Shown: positions 52,461 to 64,000 of the stretch, in pieces | Position numbering within the stretch: position 1 is the first letter of the stretch | How the letters are laid out: each line of letters starts with the position of its first letter | Assembly (NCBI GenBank): GCA_029204225.1 | Contig: CM055102.1 | Location: 11,873,939-11,937,938, forward strand | Source of the DNA: Diphasiastrum complanatum | Taxonomy: Eukaryota > Streptophyta > Lycopodiopsida > Lycopodiales > Lycopodiaceae | Reading direction: 5' to 3' | DNA length: 64,000 nucleotides | Made by a program: the position numbers and the translations under genes | The notes under the pieces: model-generated | Told to the model about the DNA's origin: nothing | Databases searched by the model: none | What the model saw: only the letters and a program-made list of their open reading frames with translations

Positions 52461-53403
52461 AAGATGTTCCACGCTTCATAAGAGATCGATACTCAAGATC
52501 CATTGCTTGGATCCAGTCCTCTTCTTTACTTGCTTGATCTACACTTGTAGGCTCATCCAAAGAGGTTAGGAAAGCAACATAATTTCTAGAAACTACTTGC
52601 TTACCCTTTTGATCATATGTGAGCCTTGAAGGTACTTGTTTTTCTCTTGATGTTCTCCTTGGCTTTTGTCTTGATGAAGGTCCATCATCGCCACCATCCA
52701 AAGTAGGATCCTTCTCATCAACATCAAGAATGTTAGATCCATCCACTTTACCATCAATCATGCTTGAAGACACCTTTGGAATGATCCCCTCATCAAAAAT
52801 GACATCTCTACCAACAATCACTTTGTTAGTAGAAGCAATGTAAGCCTTGTAGGCTTTACTCACCTCACTATATCCAACAAAAATACCTCTTCTTGAAGAT
52901 GGATCCTCCTTGGTCCTATCATCAAGAGTAATGTTGACATAGCATGTGCATCCAAAGGTTCTTAGAAAGTTGACACTCGGCCTCCTCTTGAATAGCATCT
53001 CAAAAGGTGTCCTTCCATCCAAAATAGCACTCGGCCACCTATTGCACAAGAAATTGGCACACAACAAAGCTTGATCCCAAAATGGTTTGTCAAGATTAGA
53101 ACTTAACCTCATAGCTTTAGCACTTTCACATAAAGTCCTATTCTTCCTTTCAGCCACTCCATTTTATTGTGGGGTCCTTCATGTTGTATACTCCCTCTTG
53201 ATCCCATGCTCATCACAAAAGGCCTTGAATTTGTTAGATATGTACTCACCACCATTGTCACCTCTCAAGCACTTGATCTTTGTGGAAAATTGGTTCTCCC
53301 TTGCATTCTTGAGCTTGAAAAAGATATCATACACTTCATCCTTGCTCTTTAGTAGATAGATCCAACAAAATCTACTAAAATCATCAATGAATGTTACATA
53401 CAT
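52461..53403 (-). pseudogene. Integrase of element L
   Basis: In coding order it reads YVTFIDDFSRFCWIYLLKSK, CLRGDNGGEYISNKF, AERKNRTLCESAKAMRL, FGCTCYVNITLDDRTKEDP and the linker PSRLTYDQKGKQVV. A stop near 53170-53180 splits the frame just before GVAERKN. The wording is close to element G. Confidence 0.9.
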
Positions 53404-53484
53404 CTTAGCTCTACTATTGCTAATTGTAGTAAATCCATGAATATCCGAATATACAAGTTGAAAAGGCTTTGTATATCTAGAAAT

Positions 53485-54193
53485 TTATCTAGTATAAGGT
53501 AGTCTATGTGACTTAGACAAAGCACAAGACTCACAAACATGCTTGTCAATACTTAAGAAACTTGGAAGACCAATCACAACCTTCTTCCTTGCCATTACCT
53601 CCAATGACTTGAAGTTGAGGTGTCCCATCCTTTTGTGCCAAACCTCTTGAATAGAAATTTGCTCCCTTGCAACACATCCAACCTGGTTAGCAATAACACA
53701 AGCATCAAGTTTGAACAACTTCCCTTGTCTTTTACCTTTTCCAATCAAGACATCCTTCCTTTTGATCAAACAAGCATCTCCATCAAACTCCACCTTGAGG
53801 CCCTTACTTAGCATTTGACTCACACTAAGCAAATTTTTGATTCTTTTGCAAACAAGAAAAGATTTGCCTTCTTAGAGTCAACACTCTAGAAGTAGACTTG
53901 GATTCATATAGCTTCTTCAATGAATTCCAAGCTTCCAAAGATGATGTGCACTTACCAACTTCCTTGAGAAGTTCATTGGTAACATTCATCTTTATCATGT
54001 GTAGAGCCTTCTTGGACGTCTTGTCATACCTCAATTTATCTTGTTGTGTTGCTGGTCTCTCCTCCAAACCTACAACAATATCCAAAATATCATTCATCTC
54101 AAGAAGTGACTCCATCCTCACTTTCCACAATGAATAATTACTTGAGATAAGCCTATCATTGGCTTCCAACATGACTCCAATTGAGGTTGCCAT
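53485..54193 (-). pseudogene. Gag start fused to protease tail (element L)
   Basis: The ATG at 54193 begins MATSIGVMLEANDRLISSNYS. The frame follows gag to LTLRRQIFSCLQKN, where a deletion near 53855 joins it, out of frame, to the protease tail (LLSVSQMLSKGLKVEF) and the zinc region (VWHKRMGHLNF, CESCALSKSHR). The zinc knuckle and protease active site are lost. Confidence 0.9.
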
Positions 54194-54335
54194 GTAGCAA
54201 TGACCTGATCTTCTCTTTCAACCTGCTTCAATGCACAAAGCACTCCTTTGAACAACAACAAATGCTTTCAAAAGAAATCACCAAGATTTGAAACTATCTC
54301 ACAAGTTCTCTTCTAGCACTTATCCAAGCAAATCA

Positions 54336-55650
54336 ACACATAGAATCAAGTGAATATGATGCCTTGATCACCAACCACACATGGGAGCTAGTGAATCCAC
54401 CACCTTACACGCATATCGCCTTATTTTTTAAGTGGAAACTATTTCAACTTGATGTCTCCAACGCTTTTTTGAATGGCTATCTTGAAGAGGAGATATACAT
54501 GGAACAGCCTCAAGGATTTATCAAGGATAAATCTAAGGTGTGTTTGCGATTTAGAAGTCTTTATGGCTTAAAGCAAGCACCTAGATCCTGGTATTCAAGA
54601 CTCAACAACTTTCTACTTTCATTAGGATTTGTGCTTAGTGACTATGATCCTTCTATGTACTTAAAAATTGATGGTAGTAATATTGTCATTCTCCTAATCT
54701 ATGTAGATGACATTATTCTTAGTGGAAGTTGTTTGATGCTAGTTCAAGAAACCAAAGAGGCAATAGGAAAAGAATTTAAAATGCAAGATCTAGGAGAGAT
54801 CCATTACATTTTGGGCCTTGAGATTGATTTTCATGAAGAGTATGCTTTTATTTGTCAATCTAGATATGTCTTTTCTATGTTGAGAAAATTCAATATGCAA
54901 AGTTGTAAAGGCATAGATACTCCCATGGAGCAACATGTAAAAGATCCTATTAAAGGTGATGAAAGATCCTTCGAGGACATCACACTTTATAGGAGTCTTA
55001 TAGGCTCTTTAATTTGGCCCGATTTGAGCTATTGTGTGCACAAATTGAGTCAATTTATGCAAGATCCCAAGATCCAACATTGGAAGATGGCCAAGAGAGT
55101 TCTAAGATATGTATCTTCTACTCAAGATTATGGTTTATTTGACAAGAATGAAGATCTAACCATTGTTGGCTATTCAGATTCCAATTTTGCAAGTGATAAA
55201 ATGGATCGAAAGTCCATTAATGCATATGCTATCTTTCTTGGAGGCAATCTTGTGTCTTGGCTTTCAAAGAAGCACGATACCGTATCTCTATCATCTTGTG
55301 AGGCCGAGTACAAAGCACTCACTACAACAACTAAAGAGGTGCTTTGGATCAAGAGGTTAATCATGGAGCTAAATTGCATCAAAGAGGATGATCTTCCCTT
55401 GATCAAATGTAACAACATATCGGCACAAGCTCTTGCAAACAATCCTATTTTTCATGCAAGAAGCAAGCATATAAAAGTGGCACACCATTTTGTAAGGGAA
55501 AAACTCATTGGAGGTGAAATCAATTTAGAACATGTCGACACATCTTCATGTATTGCTGATCTTCTCACAAAGCCACTTTGCAAAAGTTCCTTCTCGAAGC
55601 ATAGGTCTAATCTTGGTCTTATCTCAAGATCAATGCTTGATCCACATTAG
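54336..55650 (+). pseudogene. RT-RNase H of element M
   Basis: An open stretch of 428 codons (54364-55650) begins in the RT start (TWELVNPPPYTHIA). It jumps across a deletion to FKWKLFQLDVSNAFLNGYLEEE, so about 70 residues of RT fingers are absent. YVDD lies near 54710. RNase H has GYSDSNFASDKMDRKS and SCEAEY, but reads KCNNIS where CDN is usual, so a catalytic Asp is Asn. SLIWPDLSYCV also lacks a few residues. Its left boundary abuts the leader of L. Confidence 0.9.
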
Positions 55651-55668
55651 ATACATTTTTAGGAGGAG

Positions 55669-56278
55669 TGTCAAAATATTGAAAAATCTATGTAATGTTG
55701 TATGGGTCCTAAAAAAATGCCAAAGATGAATTGAGCTCTTTTGGCTTAGTAAAGACCCATCTTTGAATAAAATATTCAAGGTAGGTAGAAGTAGAAACTC
55801 GAGCTACTATAGGAATTGCCATTTGTACTTTACATGCCACATTTAATGCATGAAAAGACTATGTGGCACAATTAGACATAGTGAGTGGCTTGGATAAGTC
55901 TAGATAGCTTGAGAGGTGGATCCACAACTCCAATTCAACTTCAAGTAGGAGAAGAGTCCATGGATCTATATATATGTGATGTACTCTCATTGAGAAGATG
56001 ATGAAATTTGTGTGTAATGAAAATTTGGAGACAAGCTCTTTGTGCCCTCTCTCTCTCCACGAGTTTTGTACTTGCTATTTTCTCTCTCTAGCCAAGTAGA
56101 GGCATTTATGATGCTTTGTCTTATGTTTTGTTGATCGATCTTGCTTGTAACACAATAATATTGCTTGTATGATCAGCTTTTCTATTGACGACCAATTCTA
56201 GTCTGATCTTTATGGTGTTATTGTGTTTAGGAGATCAAAAATACATGTGTAGGACGTCCCACATGTGTGAATTCAGCA
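55669..56278 (+). repeat. 3' LTR of element M
   Basis: It starts TGTCAAAATATTG after TTAGGAGGAG and ends GAATTCAGCA (610 bp). A TATA-like CTATATATATG lies at 55966-55976. It is nearly identical, in inverted orientation, to the N LTR at 59151-59764. Right flank CTTAT. Confidence 0.93.
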
Positions 56279-56688
<410 letters not shown>

Positions 56689-57379
56689 TGTAAAAGTACT
56701 GTACTTTAGGACCATAAATAGATCTACAAAATATCCACAAGAGTGATTGGATGCTTGCTTGACAATCTATCAAAAAACTAGACACAAAAAAGTCGATCTA
56801 GATTGGCAATTTGACAAACAACAAGCATTAACAATCAAAATCATTGAAATCCGAGCCCACACGTGTGTACTATAGGCTGTAGTACGGCCTTCAACCTGAG
56901 AAACAAGAAGAAATTAATTTGGTTTGATTTGGATCACAAAAACTCAATGTACATAGTGAACTAGCTTGAGATTGCCAACGAGCTCCAAAAATATTCTATC
57001 TTCTCACTATGGGAGCTTGGAATACATAGCAGATTCGACTTCCTTCTTGAAATTAAGTGGATTTCCAGCATGTAATAAGGAAGTTAACTCACTCTTCTTG
57101 TCCTAAAATGAAACCCTAGCCTAGATCCTAGATTTGTGCTTGGTAGGTAGCTAATTGGTCAAATTTTCACCTTAAACTTAGGTGTAGGTCCTATAAAGTA
57201 GGTACGACCACCAAATAGACATGACCAGCTCTTTTGACTTGACCTAACCTACATTAGGAGTGGGTTTCCATGTGGCATATTGGCCTTAAATGTGTGGAAC
57301 CCAATTATACACAATATTTACAAAATTCTACATGGTTTTTGATCAAGCTAGATTTGCCAATTTTTGGTAATTCTTCACA
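56689..57379 (-). repeat. 3' LTR of element J
   Basis: It is 691 bp; on the minus strand it starts TGTGAAGAATTACC after the PPT TTTGAGGAGGAG and ends GTACTTTTACA. It matches the LTR at 62991-63650. Left flank CCTTG lies in the heptamer array. Confidence 0.88.
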
Positions 57380-57392
57380 CTCCTCCTCAAAT

Positions 57393-58394
57393 TTAGCTTG
57401 ATCTATTTACAACTCTCTTGCTAGATGAATGAGCTCCACTGCCGATATACCATGAACCATCCTTCTTGAAAGGTGATGAAGAAAAACTTGATACCATAAG
57501 AGATCTCTCTTCATCACTTGCATGAGCATCTTCCTTCTCTTCATTAGAAATGTTGGCTTGCTTGAATTGACTCTTCTTCTTGAAGCAATTGGTGGCATAA
57601 TGTCCCTTCTTGCCACAAAAGAAAAACGATGTTTTTCTTTTTCTTCTTGGATGTGGAAGCTTGAGAGGACTCATCCTCATCTCCTTTCTCCTTGGAAATA
57701 AGATTGTTCTTGCTTGAAGAGAATTGGTGTTGATTCTTACTTCTTGTCTTGTGCTTGTCTTTGGTAAAGAGAGCTTTACCATCAATGTTGAGAGACAATC
57801 TCTCCATTTTTAAGAGTTCATACTCTTGTCTTGATTCTTAAAAAATGAGCACACTTTGGAGTGCTTCCAAACTTGGTAGCTCCTCCTTAATGGCATAACT
57901 CTGAACAAGGTTGTCATATTCCTCCTTTAACCCATTAAGTATGACTTGAACAAGTTCATTTTGGTTGATAGAGTCTCCTATGCATGACAATTCTCTATGG
58001 AGGTCTTTAGCTCTCATTACATAAGCTGAAGCACATTCATCACTTCTCTATACACTTTGAAAAATTTGGTTTCTTAGTGTTAGAAGTCTAGAATTATTTT
58101 TGCCTCATAGATAGACTTGAGAGTATCCCAAGCATCTTTGGCATTAATACAAGCACTAATTTCTCTTAAGATGTCATTTCAAACATTCATCTTAATATAA
58201 TGCAGAGCCATCCTGGCTCTCTTTTTGTACTTTGGAATTTCTTGAGGAATTTGTGGTTCTTCTTCAATGCCAAGTACAATATCCATCACATCTTGTAGTA
58301 TTAAGACAGATTCCATTCTAACCTTCCAAATTGAGTAATTGGAGGTTGACAATCTTTCACTTGTTTCTAATAGAAAGACACCCATTGAAGTCAT
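57393..58394 (-). pseudogene. Gag and protease start of element N
   Basis: The ATG at 58394 begins MTSMGVFLLETSERLSTSNYS, near-identical in wording to R gag. It continues in broken frames to a zinc knuckle FFFCGKKGHYATNC (first Cys replaced by Phe). The protease start reads SWYIGSGAHSS, where the catalytic Asp is Gly. At about 57435 it joins sequence leading to the PPT of J. Confidence 0.88.
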
Positions 58395-59138
58395 AAAGAA
58401 TGATGGAAATAAAAAAAGATGGATGAAAGAATTGCTTTTCTTCTCACTATAGAAACCAATCAAGGGTACTGAACCAAATCCTATGTAAGACTTAGCAAAA
58501 AACTATGAGATAGATTTCACTAGCTTGACAATCTCTCTAAAACAAGATTTGAATCATCAAAAAAGATGAAGTATGGCAAAAGTTATGGTTCTCTGAATTT
58601 CACACGTGTGAAATATTTCAAAAATGTCAAACTGACTCAAATACAATCTATTTGTATGAAACAATTTGCTTAGAACCTATAAGTTTTGTCTAAATCACAT
58701 ATAGATGAGATTGTGTAGCTTCTGGATGATTTTTGTGATCATTCAAGCAATAAATGACATGTACACACGATTTGTCACAGGTCTAGGCACCCTACCTACG
58801 AATCTTCAAAAGCTTATAACTTCTGATTGGCTTATCCAACTGTCATGATTCAAATTGCATCAGATTCTACACATTTCTAGTTTTCTAGTGGGCTAATTTG
58901 CTTGAAATTTTGATCTGAGGTGAGAGAGAACCACCAATCTGAAAATGGGCAGATTTCACACGTGCTAACACCTGAAATTCTCTACAATACCTGATCTGGC
59001 CCATTCAATGTGGTTTGTAGCTCAGAATCACAAGAAAACTGCAAACTAGCTAGAAGGTAGAATCTAGACAATTCCTAGCTTGAAATTTGATCAGATCTGC
59101 AAACTTTTTGATTAGGTTTGCATGTAAAACTTAGGTAG
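58395..59138 (-). other. Leader of element N
   Basis: This is the untranslated leader between PBS and gag. It contains the perfect palindrome TTTCACACGTGTGAAA near 58597-58612 and a second G-box CACACGTG near 58965. No other frame is seen. Confidence 0.65.
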
Positions 59139-59150
59139 GCTCTGATACCA
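59139..59150 (-). promoter_or_regulatory. Primer binding site of element N
   Basis: The minus strand reads TGGTATCAGAGC next to the LTR end. Confidence 0.92.
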
Positions 59151-59764
59151 TGCTGAATTCAAACGTGTGGGACGCCCTACACGTGTATTTTTTATCTCCT
59201 AAGCACAATAACACCATAAAGATTAGACTAGCATTGGTTGTCAATAGAAAAGTTGATCATACAAGCAATATTATTGTGTTACAAGCAAGATCTGTCAACA
59301 AAACATAAGACAAAGCATCATAAATGCCTCTACTCGGCTAGAGAGAGAAAATAGCAAGTACAAAACTCGTGGAGAGAGAGAGGCCACAAAGAGCTTGTCT
59401 CCAAATTTGCGTTACACACAAATTTCATCATCTTCTCAATGAGAGTACATCACATATATATAGATCCATGGACTCTTCTCCTACTTGAAGTTGAATGGGA
59501 GTTGTGGATCCACCTCTCAAGCTATCTAGACTTATCCAAGCCACCTCACTATGTCTAATTGTGCCACATAGTTTTTTCATGCATTAAATGTGGCATATAA
59601 AGTACAAATGGCAATTCCTATGGTAGCTCAAGTTTCTACTTCTACCTACCTTGAATATTTTATTCTAAGATGGGTCTTTACTAAGCCAAAAGAGCTCAGT
59701 TCATCTTTGGCATTTTTTATGACCCATACTCACAACATTAGATAGATTTTTCAATATTTTGACA
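59151..59764 (-). repeat. 5' LTR of element N
   Basis: It is 614 bp; on the minus strand it starts TGTCAAAATATTG and ends GAATTCAGCA. It matches the M LTR with few differences. The outer flank on the plus strand is ATAAG, i.e. CTTAT in the element's orientation, the same five bases that follow the M LTR. Confidence 0.93.
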
Positions 59765-60670
59765 ATAAGGACCAAGGGTCAAGAGTGAAGGGCCAAGAGT
59801 TAAGTTTTAGTGGCCAAGGGCCAAGGGTTGAGGACTAAGGAACAAGAGCTAGGTGTTAAGAGCAAAGGGCCAATATGGCCAAGGGTTAAGGACTAATGGA
59901 TAAGCACTAAGGGATAAGTGCTAAGGGCCAAGTGATAAGGATCAAGGGCTAAAGACCAAGGATTTAAAGACAAGGATTAAGGACCAAGGGCAAGGGCCAA
60001 GGGCCAAGACAAAAGACGCTAAGATTTAGTTTCAATAGCCAAGGGCAAAGGGTTGAGGACTAAGCCTGACAAAAGCTAAGGGCTAAGGGCCAAGAGAGAG
60101 AGAGAGACAATAAGGACCAAGGGTACCAAGAGTTAAGTTTTAATGGCCAAGGGTCAAGGGTTGAAGACTAAGGGACAAGAGCTAGGTATTAAGAGCGAAG
60201 GGCTACCAGCCAAGGGCCAATGGCCAAGGGTTAAGGACTAAGGGCTAAGCACTAAGAAATAAGACTAAGGACCAAGGGTCAAGGATCAAGGGCTAAGGGC
60301 CAAGGATTTAAGGACAAGGATTAAGGACCAAGGGTTAAGGGCCAAGGGCCAAGACAAAAGGCACTAAGAGCTAAGTTTCAATGGCCAAGGGTTGAGTACT
60401 AAGGGACAAAAGCTAAGGGCTAAGGACTAAGGACCAAGAGAGAGAGAGAGAGAGACGATAAGGACCAAGGGTCAAGAGTGAAGGGCCAGGAGTTAAGTTT
60501 TAGTGGCCAAGGGTTGAGGACTAAGGGACAAGAGCTAGGTGCTAAGGGCCAAAGACCAAGGGCTAAGGGCCAAGAGTTATGGACCAAGGGTTAAGAGTGA
60601 AGGGCTAAGAGTTAAGGTCCAAGGACCAAGGACCAAGGATTTAAGATTGAGATTTAGGGTTTAGGGTGGG
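59765..60670 (-). repeat. Heptamer array a3 ending in telomere-like repeats
   Basis: It is the reverse complement of the a1/a2 text (accaaggg, ctaagggc, agttaag). (GA)n tracts lie near 60090 and 60433, about 343 bp apart, which gives the higher-order unit. It ends TTTAGGGTTTAGGGTGGGGCTTCC at 60653-60676, mirroring the start of a1 (GGAGGCTCCGCCCTAAACCCTA). Confidence 0.85.
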
Positions 60671-61330
60671 GCTTCCGTGTAAAAAAAGTCACCTCATGTT
60701 TACTAATACTTTCCAAAAAGTATTCAAAGATAGTAGACTCTCCAATGCTCACCACCCTTGCAAGATGCACACTTGAATGGACAATTTGCATGCAATTTGA
60801 TGACTCATACATTGTCATTGAGGACTCCCTTGGAACTCTCATGCTTTGAGGCTGGTCCTCAAGATCTTCCTCCTTTTGATGCTCCTCCTCAATGCAAGCA
60901 AGATCACACTTTGCCAAGATCTCCTCTTGAGTGATATCCTCCTTTGCCAAGCTCACCCTCTCAAAAGCAACACTAGCTTCCAACTTAAACAATCTTCCAT
61001 GCTTAAATCCCTTTGCAATGCAAACATCATTCTTCAAGATGAAACAAACACCATGCTTAAAGTGGACATCCAAACCACGTTTTAAGAGTAGACCAACACT
61101 AAGCATATTCTTGGTGATTGATGGTACATAAAGGACATTTTCTAGATCCATACTTATTGATAATTCTAGATACAAAGAAATGGTACCAATACCATCTATC
61201 CTACACTCTTCACCACTTGCAGTAAAGACAAACATTTTAGCATCATTGAATGAGTCTAAGGTTGGGAAAAAGTCCTTTTCACAAGACATGTGGGAGTTCT
61301 TCACCTTCCTCCTCCTCCTTTGCAAGGTTT
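60671..61330 (-). pseudogene. Protease region of element J with an unrelated tail
   Basis: The minus strand reads CEKDFFPTLDSF (protease region), IDGIGTISLYL, LYVPSITKNMLSVGLLLKRGL and FKLEASVAFERVSLAKEDITQEE. The integrase zinc region expected next is replaced in frame by an unrelated acidic tail (CDLACIEEEHQKEEDLEDQ and on) that runs to about 60700. The protease active site is not visible in this frame. Confidence 0.8.
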
Positions 61331-62075
61331 TCTTGTTTTTCCTCCTCCACTTGTGCTCTCAGCTTCTTGTAGCATTCAGATGCATAATGCCCCTTCTTTT
61401 CACAAAAGAAGCATCTTTGCTTTGACTTGTCCTTTGAGCTTGATGCATCATCCTCTTCTTTGGCCTCCTTTGGATGTTTCTTCTTTTCATTGGTCTTCTT
61501 TTTGCCCTTGAATGAGAAATTGGCTTTCTCATCACCATCCTACACTATGAAGTTTTTCTATAGTTTGCAAAGTGTCTTGGATGGCAAAACTTTGGACCAA
61601 ATTTGCAAAGTCATCTCCTAGACCATTAAGAACAATTTGTACAAGCTCTCCATCTTGAATTTTCTCTTCAGTGGAAGCCAACACCCTATTTAGAGACTTG
61701 ATTCTAAGTACCTAATTCTATGCACTTTCCTCACTTCTCTTCATGCTTTGCAGTATCTGATTCCTAAGTGTGAGAACTCTTGAAGTGTTACTAGATTCAT
61801 AGATTGATTTTAAAGACTCCCAAGCCTCTTTAGCACTAGTACATGCTGATACTTCTCTCAACAAATCATTGCTCACATTCATCTTCACACAATGAAGTGC
61901 AAGCCTAGATCTCTTCTTGTATCTAGCTAACTCCTATGGACCTAGAGGTTCATCTTCATCCTCAATCAAGAACTCATAAAGGTCTTGGAGCACTAAGAGT
62001 GACTCCATCCTAACCTTCCAAGTAGCATAATTTGTAGAGTTTAATCTCTCACTAGCAGACTCACAAAGGTCTCAC
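61331..62075 (-). pseudogene. Gag of element J
   Basis: Broken minus-strand frames read TNYATWKVRMESLLVLQDLYE, YKKRSRLALHCVKMNVSND, SNTSRVLTLRNQILQS and a zinc knuckle CFFCEKKGHYASEC near 61400. Stops (for example near 61935 and 61715) and a frame change make it inactive. Confidence 0.87.
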
Positions 62076-62575
62076 ACTTGCAGTGTTTCACTCAAAATTG
62101 ATTTCTAATCCAACAAATGGACTTATGATCACAGTTCTATCACTCCCTCACAAAGCTTGAATGAAGATAAGATGAAGTGAAAACTACTTTCAAACAAATC
62201 TTGCCAATAAATGGAGTTGATTGTCTCTAGAAGCTCACTAAGGTCTCTCTCTTGTAGTGTTTCACTCAAATTAGATTTTGAATCCAACAGATGGACTTAT
62301 GATCACAGTTCTATCACTCCCTCACAAAGCTTGAATGAAGATAAGATGAAGTGAAAACTACTTTCAAACAAATCTTGCCAATAAATGGATTTGATTGTCT
62401 CTAGAAACTCACTAAGGTCTCTCTCTTGTAGTGTTTCACTCAAATTGGATTTCTAATCCAACAAATGGACTTATAATCTCAGTTCTAGCACTTACTCACA
62501 AAGTTGGAATGAAAATAAGATGATGTGAAATCTACTTACAATCAAATCATGCCAATTTTGGCTATTTTTGGACAA
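62060..62575 (-). repeat. 174-bp tandem repeats in the leader of element J
   Basis: Three copies are marked by gtgtttcactc at 62083, 62257 and 62431. They share long text such as cttatgatcacagttctatc. The exact period is 174. They lie between gag and PBS. Confidence 0.9.
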
Positions 62576-62978
62576 TAACGTTACTAAATCTCCCTCACAC
62601 TTTTTGATGTACTTTCAAGACCTGTAAAACAAGTTTAGAGGACTTGATTTTATCCTAGATTAATTAGATTTCATGACCCTATGTCAAATCTAATCAGTGG
62701 CACTCAATCTTGGTAGCTTATCCTAAGATTTTCACCAAAAATTACATCAAAGGCTCAGAAATTGAATTTCTTTGGATCAAATGAATACCATGCATTAAAT
62801 GCAGGTTCAGAGGTGCTCACACATGTGGACAGTACAGATTTGGACCCCTACCAAGTTTGAGATCAAATCTCCTCACCAAAATCAAGATTCTAGCTTGCCC
62901 TCTCAATACTAGTTTTTAGCACCAAAACTTGCTAAAAATGGATTTGCATTAGATCAATGGCTTATGCTCTTGTACTTG

Positions 62979-62990
62979 GCTCTGATACCA
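62979..62990 (-). promoter_or_regulatory. Primer binding site of element J
   Basis: The minus strand reads TGGTATCAGAGC next to the J 5' LTR. Confidence 0.92.
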
Positions 62991-63650
62991 TGTGAAAGTA
63001 CTGTACTTTAGGACCATAAATGGATCTACAAAAGATCCACAAGAGTGATTGGATGCTTGCTTAACAATCTATCAAAAAACTAGACACAAAAAAGTTGATC
63101 TAGATTGGCAATTTGACAAACAACAAGCATTAACAATCAAAAGCATTGATAAACATTGAAATATGAGCCCACACATGTGTAATACAGCCTATAGTACGGC
63201 ATTCAAACTGAGAAACAAGTATAAATTGATTTGGTTTCATTTGGATCACAAAAACTCAATGTACATAGTGAACTAGCTTGAGATTGCCAATGAGCTCCAA
63301 AAATATTCTATATTCTCACTATGGGAGCTTGGAATACATAGCAATTCGACTTCCTTCTTGAAGTTAGGTGGATTTCCAGCATGTAATAAGGAAGTTAACT
63401 CACTCTTCTTGCCCTAAAATGAAACCCTAGCCTAGATCCTAGAGTTATGCTTGGTAGGTAGCTAGTTGGTCAAATTTTCACCTTAAACTTAGGTGTAGGT
63501 CCTATTAAGTAGGGATGACCACCAAATAGACATGACCAACTCCCTTGAGTTGACCTAACCTACATTAGGAGTGGTTTTCCACGTGGCATCTTGGCCTTAC
63601 ATGTGTGGAACCCAATTATACACAATATTTACAATGTTCTACATGGTTTT
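62991..63650 (-). repeat. 5' LTR of element J (outer end truncated)
   Basis: It matches 56689-57349 with few differences (for example the region acatggtttt) but lacks the outermost 30 or so bases. At 63650 it joins a plus-strand copia fragment, so no TSD can be tested on this side. Confidence 0.87.
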
Positions 63651-64000
63651 CATTGGTTGTCCTGACGAATATAAAGCTTATAAAGTTTATGATCTATCCA
63701 TCAATGTAGTGTTTGTCTCTAGGGATGTAATACTTCAAGAACATGTATATTATAATTTCAAACAGCCATTGATAGATGATGCTATATTTTTTCATCTATT
63801 CTACGTAGAATTCAAACTTCCAACGTTGATGATTCTTCTACAGAACCTATAGCTACAGCTATAGAAACTGAACAATAGACAGTACTTGTCACCAGACCAG
63901 ATCAAGCAAGCTTGAGCAGATCTGGAGAAGTTCAAGAAGAAGAATTAGCGCATCTTGGTCAATCCAATGTCCGCAGATCCTCACGGACTCGAACAATCCC
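63651..64000 (+). pseudogene. Copia integrase C-terminal fragment K
   Basis: The plus strand reads GCPDEYKAYKVYDLSINVVFVSRDVILQEH, the usual FLGY..KAYKVYD..... SRDV motif at the end of copia integrase. It is followed by a linker ending VRRSSRTRTIP before RT. Frame changes near 63800 and a TAG near 63877 are seen. It runs off the window. Confidence 0.83.

Larger units (their letters stand above)
50763..54335 (-). mobile_element. Truncated copia element L
   Basis: This minus-strand element has a 3' LTR (50763-51392), an RNase H tail, an anonymous region, integrase, protease tail, gag start and leader. The 5' LTR is missing: at about 54335 the leader meets plus-strand element M. Gag zinc knuckle, protease active site and RT are absent, so it is non-autonomous. 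Confidence 0.83.
56689..63650 (-). mobile_element. Element J, interrupted by array a3 and half-element N
   Basis: Two LTRs of the same family in the same orientation bracket J leader, gag and protease (right side) and only a PPT on the left. Between them lie heptamer array a3 and the 5' half of element N. J's own integrase, RT and RNase H are gone. Confidence 0.7.

Overview
This is a plant nuclear window made almost entirely of transposable elements. Three features point to a land plant, probably with a large repeat-rich genome: many Ty1/copia LTR retrotransposons primed by initiator tRNA-Met (PBS TGGTATCAGAGC), a Ty3/gypsy element of Tat/Athila type with a tRNA-Asp-like PBS, and plant-type telomere-like heptamers (CCCTAAA). 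No intact host gene was found. The species cannot be told from the sequence.

Layout. 1-3811: decayed plus-strand copia pol with its 3' LTR. 3830-4165: GC-rich cluster of near-palindromic dyads. 4288-4960: integrase fragment. 5498-14803 (minus): a long unidentified reading frame, here called X, lying downstream of the gypsy integrase and split by a complete, very young copia element G (7423-13855, TSD GATGG, near-identical LTRs, one intact 1295-codon gag-pol). 14804 to about 25140 (minus): gypsy element with 5' LTR, PBS, a leader with three 496-bp tandem repeats, gag, PR, RT, RH and INT, all broken. 25150-30036: element F, a chimera of two copia families. 30311-33076: a non-retroelement island with a histone-H3-like fragment, an intron-bearing Ulp1/C48-protease-like pseudogene and an opposing exon. 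33560-46610: nested copia elements. R (plus, 35032-41032, with a tandemly duplicated LTR+leader) sits inside minus-strand B, and C (minus, 42011-46292, TSD GGCTG) sits inside plus-strand D. 46611-50141: AT-rich sequence with little recognisable content. 50142-63650: heptamer arrays that begin with telomere-like repeats and carry CT microsatellites, invaded by copia elements L, M, N and J. M and N look like the two halves of one element, separated by an inversion. 63651-64000: a further plus-strand copia fragment.

Only G could be autonomous: it has gag, protease, integrase, RT and RNase H in one frame plus intact LTRs, PBS and PPT. R, C, L and J lack enzymes and could only have moved in trans. 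The most unusual items are the mirrored M/N halves with matching target duplications, the LTR-leader tandem in R, the promoter-like TATA box ahead of X, the H3/C48 island, and the motif-rich tandem repeats in the gypsy leader.
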